This document shows, one piece after another, positions 26,858 to 35,400 of a stretch of DNA of 64,000 bases; position 1 is the stretch's first letter, and the number at the start of each line of letters is the position of its first letter. The DNA is taken from positions 1 to 64,000 of the forward strand of contig NZ_JBLKNX010000012.1 in NCBI RefSeq assembly GCF_051414055.1, written 5' to 3'. The notes below the pieces were generated by a model. The model was not told the DNA's origin. It ran no database searches and saw nothing but the letters and a program-made list of their open reading frames with translations. The stretch is from Halosimplex halobium. Lineage in GTDB: Archaea; Halobacteriota; Halobacteria; Halobacteriales; Haloarculaceae. The translations under genes were made by a program, and so were the position numbers.

Positions 26858-27181
26858 TCACTGTGAGGCTTTGATATGCCGTTGTACGGCGTAGAATCCA
26901 GCTGCGTAGATTCCAAATGAAAATATGCCGATCGAAAAAATCCCGATGGCGAAGATCCCGACGGAGAAAATTCCCGCTGCGAAGATTCCGACCGAGAAAA
27001 TACCGGTCGACAGAACTCCCACACTGAAGTTTCCTGCAGCCAGATAGCCCACAGCGGATTCCCCCGCGGCGAGCACGTCGAATCCCGCTATCGTTTCGAT
27101 GCCGGCAACAGTCAATCCCAGGGCTATGATCAAGAGGCCGATAACCACGATTCCAGGTACGTCTTCCCATTCGAGATCCAT
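26858..27181 (-). CDS. Small membrane protein of twelve tandem pentapeptides
   Basis: 107 residues. A hydrophobic helix (residues 10-30, IVVIGLLIIALGLTVAGIET) is followed by twelve uninterrupted five-residue units from residue 40 to 99, all starting with Gly: GESAV, GYLAA, GNFSV, GVLST, GIFSV, GIFAA, GIFSV, GIFAI, GIFSI, GIFSF, GIYAA, GFYAV; it ends RHIKASQ. The period matches pentapeptide-repeat beta-helices, but the consensus G-I-F-[SA]-x is unlike the usual A-[DN]-L-x-x and much more hydrophobic. A TATA-like box lies at 27206-27213, the right distance for a leaderless start at 27181. No function known to me. Confidence 0.75.
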   Translation of the reverse strand: MDLEWEDVPGIVVIGLLIIALGLTVAGIETIAGFDVLAAGESAVGYLAAGNFSVGVLSTGIFSVGIFAAGIFSVGIFAIGIFSIGIFSFGIYAAGFYAVQRHIKASQ

Positions 27182-27205
27182 ATGAGAAAGTTTCGACCAG
27201 CTTGA

Positions 27206-27213
27206 TTTTATAA
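27206..27213 (-). promoter_or_regulatory. TATA box for pentapeptide protein gene
   Basis: TTATAAAA on the minus strand, 25-32 bases upstream of ATG 27181. The spacing fits a haloarchaeal leaderless transcript and supports this start codon. Confidence 0.6.
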
Positions 27214-27301
27214 GTTTGTCGTACTTATCGATATCTGAAAATTCGACCCGTATCAGGTAGATAGCCAGTTACTGCCGTTTTTACGGATTTGATGTCCAGC
27301 T

Positions 27302-28050
27302 GTGGAAACCGATGACCTACGAATTCACAGAGTTACATCTGCCGGAAAGATTATCGGGACGAAAGAGAACCCAGACGAGTACGCCTACCAGTCGGCGACG
27401 GTACAGCTGGTCGGCAATGCCGTTCCGATCGTACTGGATGCGCGGCCAGTCCGACGGGGTGAGTCACGGAAGGAAATCGTCGAAGAGCTGCTCGACTCCG
27501 CTGAGGACCTCGTTCACGTGGATAACGTGCTGATGGATCGGGAGTTCGATAGTCAGCACGTCTTGGAGATGATCAGCCAGCACGGGCTCTCCTACGTCGT
27601 GCCGAGCGGATGCAGACCAGCGAAAAAGCCCAGGCCAAGCGGTTGCTCCAGCGAGACCAAGATCGCTATGAAACCGACCGGGAGCTCCATCTCGGGGAGA
27701 ACCAATGACACGAGACAACATTGATCTACCGTCGGAAAGCGGACTCCGAGTACGACGACCATCGGCAGTATTCGGTGTTCATGACGAATAGAGGGAGAGG
27801 TCACCTCACTGAGTATGGCTACAGGTGAGAAATCGAGAGCGGTTACAGATCGATAATGCGGTTCATGGCTGCAACGACATCGAAGAATTTCGGGCTTCGA
27901 TTCTTCTACTTCGCGTTCGCGTGTCTCCTGTACTCGATCTGGCGAGCGGTCGATCTGCTCGTCCAAGTCGAGTTGACTGGTGAGTATGAGCACGCACCGA
28001 TTGTGACGGCGGATAATACGCTACCGAAGAAGGAGACAGGAATCGGATAG
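27302..28050 (+). pseudogene. Decayed DDE transposase, ISH3/IS4-like
   Basis: Frame pieces read in order as one transposase. At 27302-27610 are YAYQSATVQLVGNAVPIVLD, ARPVRRGESRKEIVEELLDS and VHVDNVLMDREFDSQHVLE (a DRE-F-x-S catalytic-region motif). Then, in shifted frames, come MQTSEKAQAKRLLQRDQDRY, the segment RRKADSEYDDHRQYSVFMTN and, from about 27850, MRFMAATTSKNFGLRFFYFAFACLLYSIWRAVDLL. At least two frameshifts and no clear start make it a pseudogene. The composition and the AT-rich flanks differ from the surrounding genes. No terminal repeats could be defined. Confidence 0.7.
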
Positions 28051-28557
28051 TAGGATCCTCGGTCTGGGCCAGCGCAGATTTCTGAGTGGGAACGCTATCG
28101 GGAGTCTCGGAAAAACCACGGTCTGGTCGTTAGTGCGACAGGAAGAAGCACACGAGAGGGGATTTGAATCAGTTCCCGGTCCCTGATTCGTCGGAAACTT
28201 CGCATCACAGCCCTGCTAAACCCGCTGTAGTCTCAACTTCCAAGGGACCCAATTTGGTATAGCGACATGAGATTTATCAAAGACGCCAGGGTCTGCTATT
28301 AGAGATAGAGCGCCTGAAAGCAGGAGACTCGTCGCGAGGCCCGACTCCCCTCGCTGGATAGTTTACGCACGTTTAGTTCTATAAGCGTGCGTAAGTTCTA
28401 TCATCTCCCTCCCCGTCCCCCTGAGCGAACACAACCTCGAAAATGTGCGCGTCTGCTATTCACCTCGACCGGCGTTCGCGAGATTGCCCGAGACGGCCGG
28501 TTTCCTCACTGCACCGTGCGAGGCGAACCAATACGGCCGGAGCCCCCGGAGGAGCCA
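28051..28557. other. 507-base non-coding stretch upstream of recombinase
   Basis: No gene is recognised. The stretch is AT-richer than its surroundings, follows the dead transposase, and holds the 9-bp-arm inverted repeat at 28363-28394. The reading frame of the recombinase stays open back to about 28387 but the upstream part is not protein-like. Confidence 0.4.
28363..28394. promoter_or_regulatory. Inverted repeat upstream of tyrosine recombinase
   Basis: TTACGCACG at 28363-28371 and CGTGCGTAA at 28386-28394 are exact complements, separated by 14 AT-rich bases that include TCTATAAG. It lies 164 bases before the recombinase ATG. It could be an operator over a promoter or a recombination core site; the 14-base spacer is longer than the 6-8 bases usual for Xer-type cores. 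Confidence 0.4.
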
Positions 28558-29880
28558 ATGACTAATCGTCGCGAGGAATCGACGCCGATCGCATCGACGT
28601 TCTCGAAGTTCCTCGCCGACAAGGGGAAAGGTGAGGACAACACAGACGGCAACTACCGCTCGGACGCAGAACGTGAACTCCACCGGTTTCATTGCTGGTG
28701 TCAGGGCGAGACCACCGACCCGGCAAATTCGGGCCCTTCGACTGCCTGGACGGGGATCGTACCGACTGATGGCGACGGATCCCCAACCCGTGACGTCCGA
28801 TTTTCGGACCTCGACACTACGGTATTCGGTGACTACGCGCGGTATCTCGGCTCGTCTGGCTACGCAAACAGCACCGTTCTGAGCTACTACGCCTACGTTG
28901 CATCGTGGTGTGGCTGGGCGCACACACAGGGATATCTTCCGCGTCATTACGCCCGTGAATCCGATGCCGAAGACCCGCTACCCGACGACGGAGGTCGCCG
29001 ACCAGGTGACCAGCAGGCATGGTCTCCTGAAGACCGGGACCAACTGACTCGATTTGTAAATCAGCGAGCAGCGGACGCGATAGACGAACTTGGAGAGATT
29101 TCCGTCCCTACCGATGAACGCGAGAATCTCAATAGCGAGGCTGTACGTGAAAAGGCGTACGCTCGCCTCGAGGCTATCAAACGCTGCCGTGAGCGCGCCC
29201 TCGTCTATCTACTCGCATACACGGGTCTGCGGGTCGCTGAGTTTCTCAACGACCCGGATGACGATCGACGCGGTCGCAATGGAATCCGATGGAAAGACAT
29301 CTCGCTCGCGAACAACAATGTCACCGTCTATCGGAAGAAACAGCAGTGGGACGAAGCCTCGTTGCCGGATCCGGTTCTCGGTCCATTAGACCGGTATAAA
29401 CGGCTCTGTGAGCCGCCCGAGGACTGGCGTGTCTTTCCGACCTTACACAGACCGACGCTCGCCCGACATGTCGAAACCGGTCTCCGAGACCAGGGCTTGT
29501 CGGCGGGCGAGATCGAGGAGATCCGAGGAGCGAAACCCGATCTGGTGATCGCAGCGGACTACGAACTCGAATCGCCTCCCTCGCTGAAGCCAAACGGCGC
29601 CCGTCGATTACTCAAACGACTTTGCGACGAGGCCGGAATCGACGTCGACGACCCCCGTCACGACTATCTCGCGCCCCACGGCGGGCGTCGGGGGATGGGC
29701 GAAGTGATGGTACGTGAATTTGGCTACGCAGCTGCGGCCCGCTACCTCGATAACAGTGAAGAGCAGGTTCGTCAGGCTTACCAGCACATAGAAGCCGCTG
29801 AACGGGCGGATATGGCGACAGAAGCGCTTTCTCGGACCGACCAACGAGTGAATTATCCCCACTCAGAGAGTGATCCCTGA
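28558..29880 (+). CDS. Tyrosine recombinase/integrase (XerC/D-like)
   Basis: 440 residues from ATG 28558, preceded by GGAGG at a good distance. N-terminal SAM-like core-binding domain (about 10-140, FSKFLADKGKGEDNT..., YARYLGSSGYANSTVLSYYAYV). Catalytic domain from about 150: Arg225 in YTGLRVAEFLN, the second box H374-G-G-R-R with Arg377/378, and Tyr408 in VRQAYQHIE. The usual L-G-H of box II is replaced by Y-L-D-N (RYLDNSEEQVRQAY), as in several haloarchaeal recombinases. It sits between a dead transposase and a dead secreted enzyme, so it may mark an integrated element, but no att repeats were found. Confidence 0.88.
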   Translation: MTNRREESTPIASTFSKFLADKGKGEDNTDGNYRSDAERELHRFHCWCQGETTDPANSGPSTAWTGIVPTDGDGSPTRDVRFSDLDTTVFGDYARYLGSSGYANSTVLSYYAYVASWCGWAHTQGYLPRHYARESDAEDPLPDDGGRRPGDQQAWSPEDRDQLTRFVNQRAADAIDELGEISVPTDERENLNSEAVREKAYARLEAIKRCRERALVYLLAYTGLRVAEFLNDPDDDRRGRNGIRWKDISLANNNVTVYRKKQQWDEASLPDPVLGPLDRYKRLCEPPEDWRVFPTLHRPTLARHVETGLRDQGLSAGEIEEIRGAKPDLVIAADYELESPPSLKPNGARRLLKRLCDEAGIDVDDPRHDYLAPHGGRRGMGEVMVREFGYAAAARYLDNSEEQVRQAYQHIEAAERADMATEALSRTDQRVNYPHSESDP

Positions 29881-29904
29881 CTATCGTGATCCGCCCGAAT
29901 CCGA

Positions 29905-29945
29905 TGGCCGGATTCCTCCGCCTTCAGGCGGAGGAGGAGGTCAAT
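29905..29945. repeat. Hairpin like an IS200/IS605-type right end
   Basis: Just after the recombinase stop a 9-bp stem CCTCCGCCT-TC-AGGCGGAGG (29915-29934) is followed by AGGAGGTCAATC. Haloarchaeal IS200/IS605-type elements commonly end with such a GC hairpin and a GGAGGA-GTCAA tail. No transposase is adjacent. It may also end transcription of the recombinase gene. Confidence 0.4.
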
Positions 29946-29977
29946 CTATCGCTAGATTCTTTTGCCGGTTCCGTCAG

Positions 29978-30610
29978 ATGCGCGTCTGCATCGCTCGTTT
30001 GACTCGCTGTTCTCCGACAGAGACCCCCGACGAATCGGCGACGTCGATCGAACGGACAGAAGAATCGAACGGGGTCTGGCGGCCGTCGCGTCGTCGGGTT
30101 CTGGAGGCCGGCGCGTCCATGGGTGTCCTGGGAGGACTCGGGAGCCTGGCCGTCGCGAGCAAGCAGCAGATCTTCGGGCTGGGCGGCGAGATCGCCGCCT
30201 GGATAGGTCAGGAGCCCTGGCTATCGCAGACCGGGCTCACGACTTCACGACCCCGGACACGGACGGAAACGAACTCGCCGCAACGGAGCTACCGAGACCG
30301 AGGCGTCGACCGGCGGAAAGGCTCCGGCGGGGACCGAGACGCCGCCGGATATCGGCGAGGGAGACGTGCCGCGCGACGACCTGTGGGGCATGACGGAACT
30401 CGTCGCCGGTGGATTCAGCTGGTTCGTCCGGATGTTCGGTCGGGACGCGGAGGGCGAACTGTACGTCCTCGTCAACGGGCGGGGTGTGCCCGAGGGAGAG
30501 GCGGGAGCCGTCTTGTAGATCGTGCTTCCGGAGGAGGGGGAGACGCCGACTGGAACTGACACGGGGACGTCGACCGGGACCGAAACCGGGACGCCCGGCG
30601 AGCAGGCGCC
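29978..30610 (+). pseudogene. Decayed Tat-exported sugar-dehydrogenase-like gene
   Basis: The 5' part (from ATG 29978) has a twin-arginine signal: RPSRRRVLEAGASMGVLGGLGSLAVAS, then QIFGLGGEIAAWI. The frame then breaks. In another frame a Thr/Glu-rich linker leads to DDLWGMTELVAGGFSWFVRMFGRDAEGELYVL and VPEGEAGAVL, resembling the C-terminal end of PQQ-type glucose/sorbosone dehydrogenases. An in-frame TAG at 30516-30518 sits where Tyr is expected, before IVLPEEGETPTGTDTG. The catalytic body is missing. A gene with a large internal deletion, a frameshift and a nonsense codon. Confidence 0.6.
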
Positions 30611-30708
30611 GTTCTCTCTCCGTCTCTACCGAGCTGTTTCGACCTCCCCAGTCGACCCGAGGATCATCGCCACGGGACTCGACTGGTGGCGCGCCCTGTG
30701 GGCCCGGA

Positions 30709-31500
30709 TCAGTGCCGTCGAGGTCCTTCGCCGTCGGTCGCGACCGGCTGTTTCGTCCGGGTCAACTGCGCCTCGAAGGAGGCGCGCGAAGCGGTCCCGT
30801 CGGCGGCGAGGGCGCGCTGCTTCTCGACTTCCGCCTGCACGGCGTCGGTAACTCGCGGGTGGACGCCGAGCGGGTCGGCGTACTCGACTGCGCCGCGCTC
30901 GGGTTCGAGTTCGGCAGGAATGCGGCGTTCGGTCGCCTCGGTCCGCGTCAGGAACAGCGGGACGGCCACAGTCCGGTCGCCGGTGGTGTTGTACCGGACG
31001 CAGTCGACGGTCGGGTTCTGCAGGAGATAGCAGGTCACCACCTCCCCGAAGTCGGACTGTTCCCGCAGCCGGGCAGCGTGGTAGTCGGCCGTCTGCCGGT
31101 GGTAGGGCTTCGAACTGCTCCCGAACCCCACGAGGACGAGCGAGACGTCGTCGTCGGCCGGGACCAGGTCCGTCCCGCGCGCTTCCAGCACCTCGGTGAC
31201 CGCCGGACTCCCCCCGACCGGCTCGCAGTAGTGGACCTCCCCCGGGACGGCGGCGAGCGCAGCGGGGATCCCGTCGATCGTGTCGTGGCTGTGGGCGGCG
31301 CACATCGGGACGGCGTACACCGTCTCGGCGGCGATCCGCTCGAACCGCCCCCGCAGTTCGCGGACCGGTTCGCTCTCGTAGGTGGTGACCTCGACGGTGT
31401 CGACGAGGCCCCGCCGGCGGAGCCGGTCGGCGTGTGTCTCGAGCACTTCGCGGGCGTTTCTCGTCTCGCGGGCGATGAGCAGGAGTGCGTCGGTTGTCAT
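30709..31500 (-). CDS. cbiX1: CbiX-like sirohydrochlorin cobaltochelatase (two-lobed)
   Basis: 263 residues. Two CbiX/CbiK-type lobes are seen: MTTDALLLIARETRNAREVLETHAD then VPMCAAHSHDTIDGIP with the metal-site His pair, and SLVLVGFGSSSKPYHRQTADYHAARLRE then CYLLQNPTVDCVRYN, RTVAVPLFLTRTEATERRIP. The first-lobe GHGSR motif of classical CbiX is missing (IARETRN), so its exact metal or substrate could differ. Predicted to insert Co2+ into sirohydrochlorin in the early cobalt-insertion route. It has its own promoter with the TTG-N8-CAA palindrome and lies 145 bases after cbiC on the same strand. Confidence 0.82.
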   Translation of the reverse strand: MTTDALLLIARETRNAREVLETHADRLRRRGLVDTVEVTTYESEPVRELRGRFERIAAETVYAVPMCAAHSHDTIDGIPAALAAVPGEVHYCEPVGGSPAVTEVLEARGTDLVPADDDVSLVLVGFGSSSKPYHRQTADYHAARLREQSDFGEVVTCYLLQNPTVDCVRYNTTGDRTVAVPLFLTRTEATERRIPAELEPERGAVEYADPLGVHPRVTDAVQAEVEKQRALAADGTASRASFEAQLTRTKQPVATDGEGPRRH

Positions 31501-31523
31501 TGGTCGGCCACGTGTTCAAACTC

Positions 31524-31541
31524 AGTTGGTCTACACCAACT
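31524..31541 (-). promoter_or_regulatory. Palindromic operator, cobalamin motif site 1
   Basis: AGTTGGTCTACACCAACT, a perfect 6-bp-arm palindrome, 24-41 bases upstream of the cbiX1 ATG (31500) and overlapping the expected TATA position. On the coding strand its core reads TTG-GTGTAGAC-CAA. The same TTG-N8-CAA core with T-W-G at the 4th-6th spacer bases recurs before cbtB and between cobN and chlID. Confidence 0.6.
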
Positions 31542-31644
31542 TGGATTGTCTAGCGAGTTGCGAGGGGCCGGCAAATAAGTTTTGGTGAACCCGAAGCCGT
31601 CGAGCGACCATCCGGGACGAACCGAGCGTCGCAGGTCGACGCTG

Positions 31645-32403
31645 TCAGGGGAGTTCGACATCGCCGCGGCGGGCGTCGCTGGCCACGTGGACGAGTTCGT
31701 TCGTCAGGCCGGCCGCCAGCCCGCTCCCGCCCCGGCGGCCGACGTTCGTGACCGCGGGGACGCCGTGGGTCTCGGCGACCTCCCGGAGTCGCTCCCGGCT
31801 GTCGGCGGCCTTGACGAAGCCGACCGGGGTGGCGACCACGACGGCGGGGCGCGTGCCGTCGGCGATGCAGTCCGCGAGGGCCAGCGCCGCGGTCGGCGCG
31901 TTCCCGACGACGGCGACGGCGCCGTCGTAGGCCCCCCGGCGGTCGAGTTCGAGGACTGACGCCGCCGTCCGCGTCATCCCGGTCTCCTCGGCGAGGTCGG
32001 CGCCGTTTCCGATGGCTTTCCGGACGGTGCAGTCGTGCCCCCGGCCGGTGATGCCGGCCGCGGCCATCGTGATGTCGGCGACGATCGGCCGCTCGTCGAG
32101 GACCGCCCGCGCGCCGGCGACGACCGGCTCCGACTCGCGCTCGCCGGTGAACCGCACGAGGTGCTGGAACTCGGGGTCGCCCGTCGCGTGGACGCTCTTC
32201 TGTCTGATACGGTCGGCCAGCGTCTCGTCCGGGACGAGCTCGCGGACCCGCTCCATGCTCGTCTCGGCGATCGCCATCGCGTTCTCGGTCGTCGCACCGA
32301 GGTCGGCGTACTCCTCGAAGTCGCCGGTGGCTCCGGCCTCGGTCTCGTCTTCGGCGCCGGTACCAGCCGGCTGACGGCCGTCGCCGCCGTCGTCAGTCGT
32401 CAT
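31645..32403 (-). CDS. cbiC: Precorrin-8X methylmutase (cobalt-precorrin-8)
   Basis: 252 residues from ATG 32403. After a disordered acidic N-terminus come the CbiC/CobH features: FEEYADLGATTENAMAIAETSMERVR, IRQKSVHATGDPEF, VADITMAAAGITGRGHDC with the catalytic-site His and Asp, and GNAPTAALAL, TPVGFVKAADSRERL. It moves the C11 methyl group to C12 to give (cobalt-)hydrogenobyrinate. Its start overlaps the cobN stop by 11 bases, so it is co-translated with cobN. Confidence 0.93.
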   Translation of the reverse strand: MTTDDGGDGRQPAGTGAEDETEAGATGDFEEYADLGATTENAMAIAETSMERVRELVPDETLADRIRQKSVHATGDPEFQHLVRFTGERESEPVVAGARAVLDERPIVADITMAAAGITGRGHDCTVRKAIGNGADLAEETGMTRTAASVLELDRRGAYDGAVAVVGNAPTAALALADCIADGTRPAVVVATPVGFVKAADSRERLREVAETHGVPAVTNVGRRGGSGLAAGLTNELVHVASDARRGDVELP

Positions 32404-35400
32404 CGCCCGACACCTCCGGAGGGGCCGCGCTCCCGGCGCGGGCCTCGATGTCGCCGTCGGCCCGGAGGTTGATGTCCCGGAGGCGGTCGGCGGTCGCCCC
32501 GTCGGCGTCCCACAGGCCGCGGTCGATCGCCTCAAGGAGCGTGTCGCTGATGCTCTCCAGGGCCCACGGGTTCACGTCGCGCAGCCACTCCCGGCGGTCC
32601 TCGTCGAACGCGTACTGCTCGGCCACCTCGTTCCAGAGCGCGTCGCTGACGACGCCGGTGGTCGCGTCCCACCCGAGGACCACGTCGACGGTGGTCGAGA
32701 GGTCGCCGGCGCCCTTGTAGTCGTGGGCCTCCATCGAGTCGAACCAGTCGGGGTTGAGGACGCGGGCCCGCATCGCCTTGCGCACCTTCTCCTCGTTGGT
32801 GTAGACGGCGACGTTGTCGGGGTCGCTGGAGTCGCCGACGTAGGCGGCCGGCTCCTCGCCCGCGGTCTCCGCGACGGCGGTGACGAACCCGCCGTGGAAC
32901 GCGTACCAGTCGGAGCTGTCGAACTCGTCCTGCTCGGCGGTGTCCTCGATCTTGACCGTCGCCTCGACGTTACCGAGGCGCCGCTCGAAGGCGTCGTGGG
33001 CCTCGGTGGCCGTCCCGCGCGAACCCAGCGCGTAGCCGCCCCACTGGACGTACACCTCCGCCAGATCCGAGCGGTCGTCCCAGTTGCCCTCGTCGACCGC
33101 CTTGTTCGTCCCGGCCCCGTACCCGCCGGGCTTCGTCGTGAACACCCGGTGCCTGGCGGCCGCCTCGGGGTCGTCGACGCCCTCCTCGGCGAGTCGTTCG
33201 GCCTCCTTCTCGACGTGTTTCTTCACGTAGTTGCGCTCGTGGGGCTCGTCGAGGGCGACGACCGCGTCGACGGCGTCGTGGACGACGCTCGCGGCCTGCG
33301 GGAAGGCGTCGCGAAACAGGCCGGAGACGCGCGTCGTCACGTCGATCCGCGGGCGGCCGAGTTCCGCCAGGGGGATCGGCTCGACGCCGTCGACCCGTCC
33401 CGCGTCGGTCCACTCCGGTTCGACGCCCATCAGCGCGAGCACCTGCGCGATGGTCTCGCCGCGCGTCCGGACGGTCGGCGTCCCCCAGGCGACGACGCCG
33501 ATCTCCTCCGGGTACTCGCCCTCGTCCTCGCGGTGGCGCTCGGCGACGCCGTCGGCCACCTCGCTGCCGACCGCCCACGCGGACTTCGCGGGCACCTTCC
33601 GCGGGTCCAGCGTGTAGAAGTTCCGGCCGGTCGGCAGCAGGTCGACGCCGCCTCGCGTCGGCGCACCGCTGCCGCCGGGCGGGACGTACTCGCCGGCCAG
33701 CGCGTCCGCCGTCCGCGGGATCTCGTCGGCCGCGCCGCGGACCCGCGGGGCGACCTCCTCGCAGATGAACGCCAGGGCCTCCCGGAGATCGTCGTGGGCG
33801 CCCGACTCCGCACGCGCGTCCCCGAGCGGGTCGACATCGACCACGAGCAGGTTCATCGTGGTCTCGTCGCCGGGACCGGCCTCGCGCTCCGATTCGGGCA
33901 GGTCGAAGTCGTGGTCGGCCAGCGTCGCCACGAGCGCGAGGCTCGTCTCGTACACCTCGTCGGCGGCCGCCGAGAGGGTCATGCCCAGCCGCTCGTCGTA
34001 GGCGCCCGGCTCGTCGAGCATCCGCTGGTAGTCGACGCCGAGGACGCCCGCGACCGCCTCGCGGAGGCTCGGGCCGCCCGGGTTCTCCAGGCGCGTGAGC
34101 GCGACGAGGTACTCGACGAGCCGGTCGGCCTCGGGGGGTTCGCTCATCGTGTGCAGCCCCATCCGGATCTGCGTCGTCTTCACGTCCGTGAGGTACTCGT
34201 GGACCCGCTCGACGAGTTCGTCGGCGTCCACTTCGTCGCCGTCGACGCCGCCCTCGGCGAGCGTCGCGCCGGCCTCGTCCGGGCCGCGAACGTCGGCGCG
34301 CTCGTCGACCTCGCCCGCCACGCCGAGTTCGACCGCGAGGTCGAGTTCGTCGACCTTCTCCCGGAGGAGCCGTTCGAGGTGCTCCCCGCTGTCGGTCCGG
34401 GCGGTCTCCATCCCGGCCTCGCGGTACCGGTCGGCCAGCTCCTCGAGTTCGGCCAGCTCGTCGTAGGTCCCGGCGTCGCGCATCACGGGCGTCAGGTAGT
34501 CGACGACCGCGGCGTACGAGCGGCGCTTGGCCTGGGTCCCCTCGCCGGGGTTGTTGATGATGTACGGGTAGACGTTGGGGATATCGTCGACGAGCTGGTC
34601 CGGCGCGCTCCCGCCGTCCAGCCCGACCGTCTTGCCGGGCAGCCACTCCAGGCTGCCGTGCGTGCCGAGGTGGACGACCGCGTCGGCCTCGAAGGCGTTC
34701 CGGAGCCACCTGTAGAAGGCGACGTAGTCGTGGGGCGGCTGGAGGTCGGCGTCGTGGTACACCTTCGAGGGGTCCATCCCGAACCCGCGCGGGGGCTGGA
34801 CGGTGACGAGCACGTTCCCGAACTCGACGCCCGGGATCGCGAACGGCCGGTCGGGCGGGTCGCCCCACTCCTCGACCACGTTCGACCGGAACCGCTCGTC
34901 CAGATCCGCGAACCACTCGCGGTACTGGCTCGGCGACACGGTGTCGACGCTACGCTCGCGCACGTCCTCGGGCGCGACCCAGCGGTCGTCGAGGGTGAGC
35001 TGGTCGGTCAGCCGCTCGACGAGCGCCTGGCCGCTCTCCGGTCGCTCGCCGCCCAGGTCGTACCCCCTGGCGCCCAGCTCGTCGAGCAGGTTCACGGTGC
35101 TCGCGGGGGAGTCGAGCCCGAACGCGGTACCGATGCCGTCGTCGCTGGGCGGGTAGTTGTGCAGGACGACCGCGACCCGTTTGTCCCCGCTGGGCGTGTG
35201 GCGCAGTTCGGCCCAGTTGACCGCGAGCCGCGCGGCGTGGTCGACCCGGTCGTCGATGGGAAAGTGCTGTTTCGGCGCCGTCCCGATGTCGGTGTCGTCG
35301 TCGGTCCGCTCCTTGCCGCTGATCGGGTGGGTGACGACCGTGCCGTCGAACTCCGGCAGCGCCACCGACAGCGCGAGTTCGAAGCCCACGACGCCCGCGT

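Noticed and set aside
28140..28170. Second T-loop-like word (GATTCAAATCCC, minus strand)
   Set aside because: The required G53 is missing and no stem or cloverleaf can be formed.
31500..31645. Possible cobalamin riboswitch upstream of the cob genes
   Set aside because: No B12-box-like sequence or long structured leader is seen here or before cbiT, cobN or cbtB; the spaces are too short.
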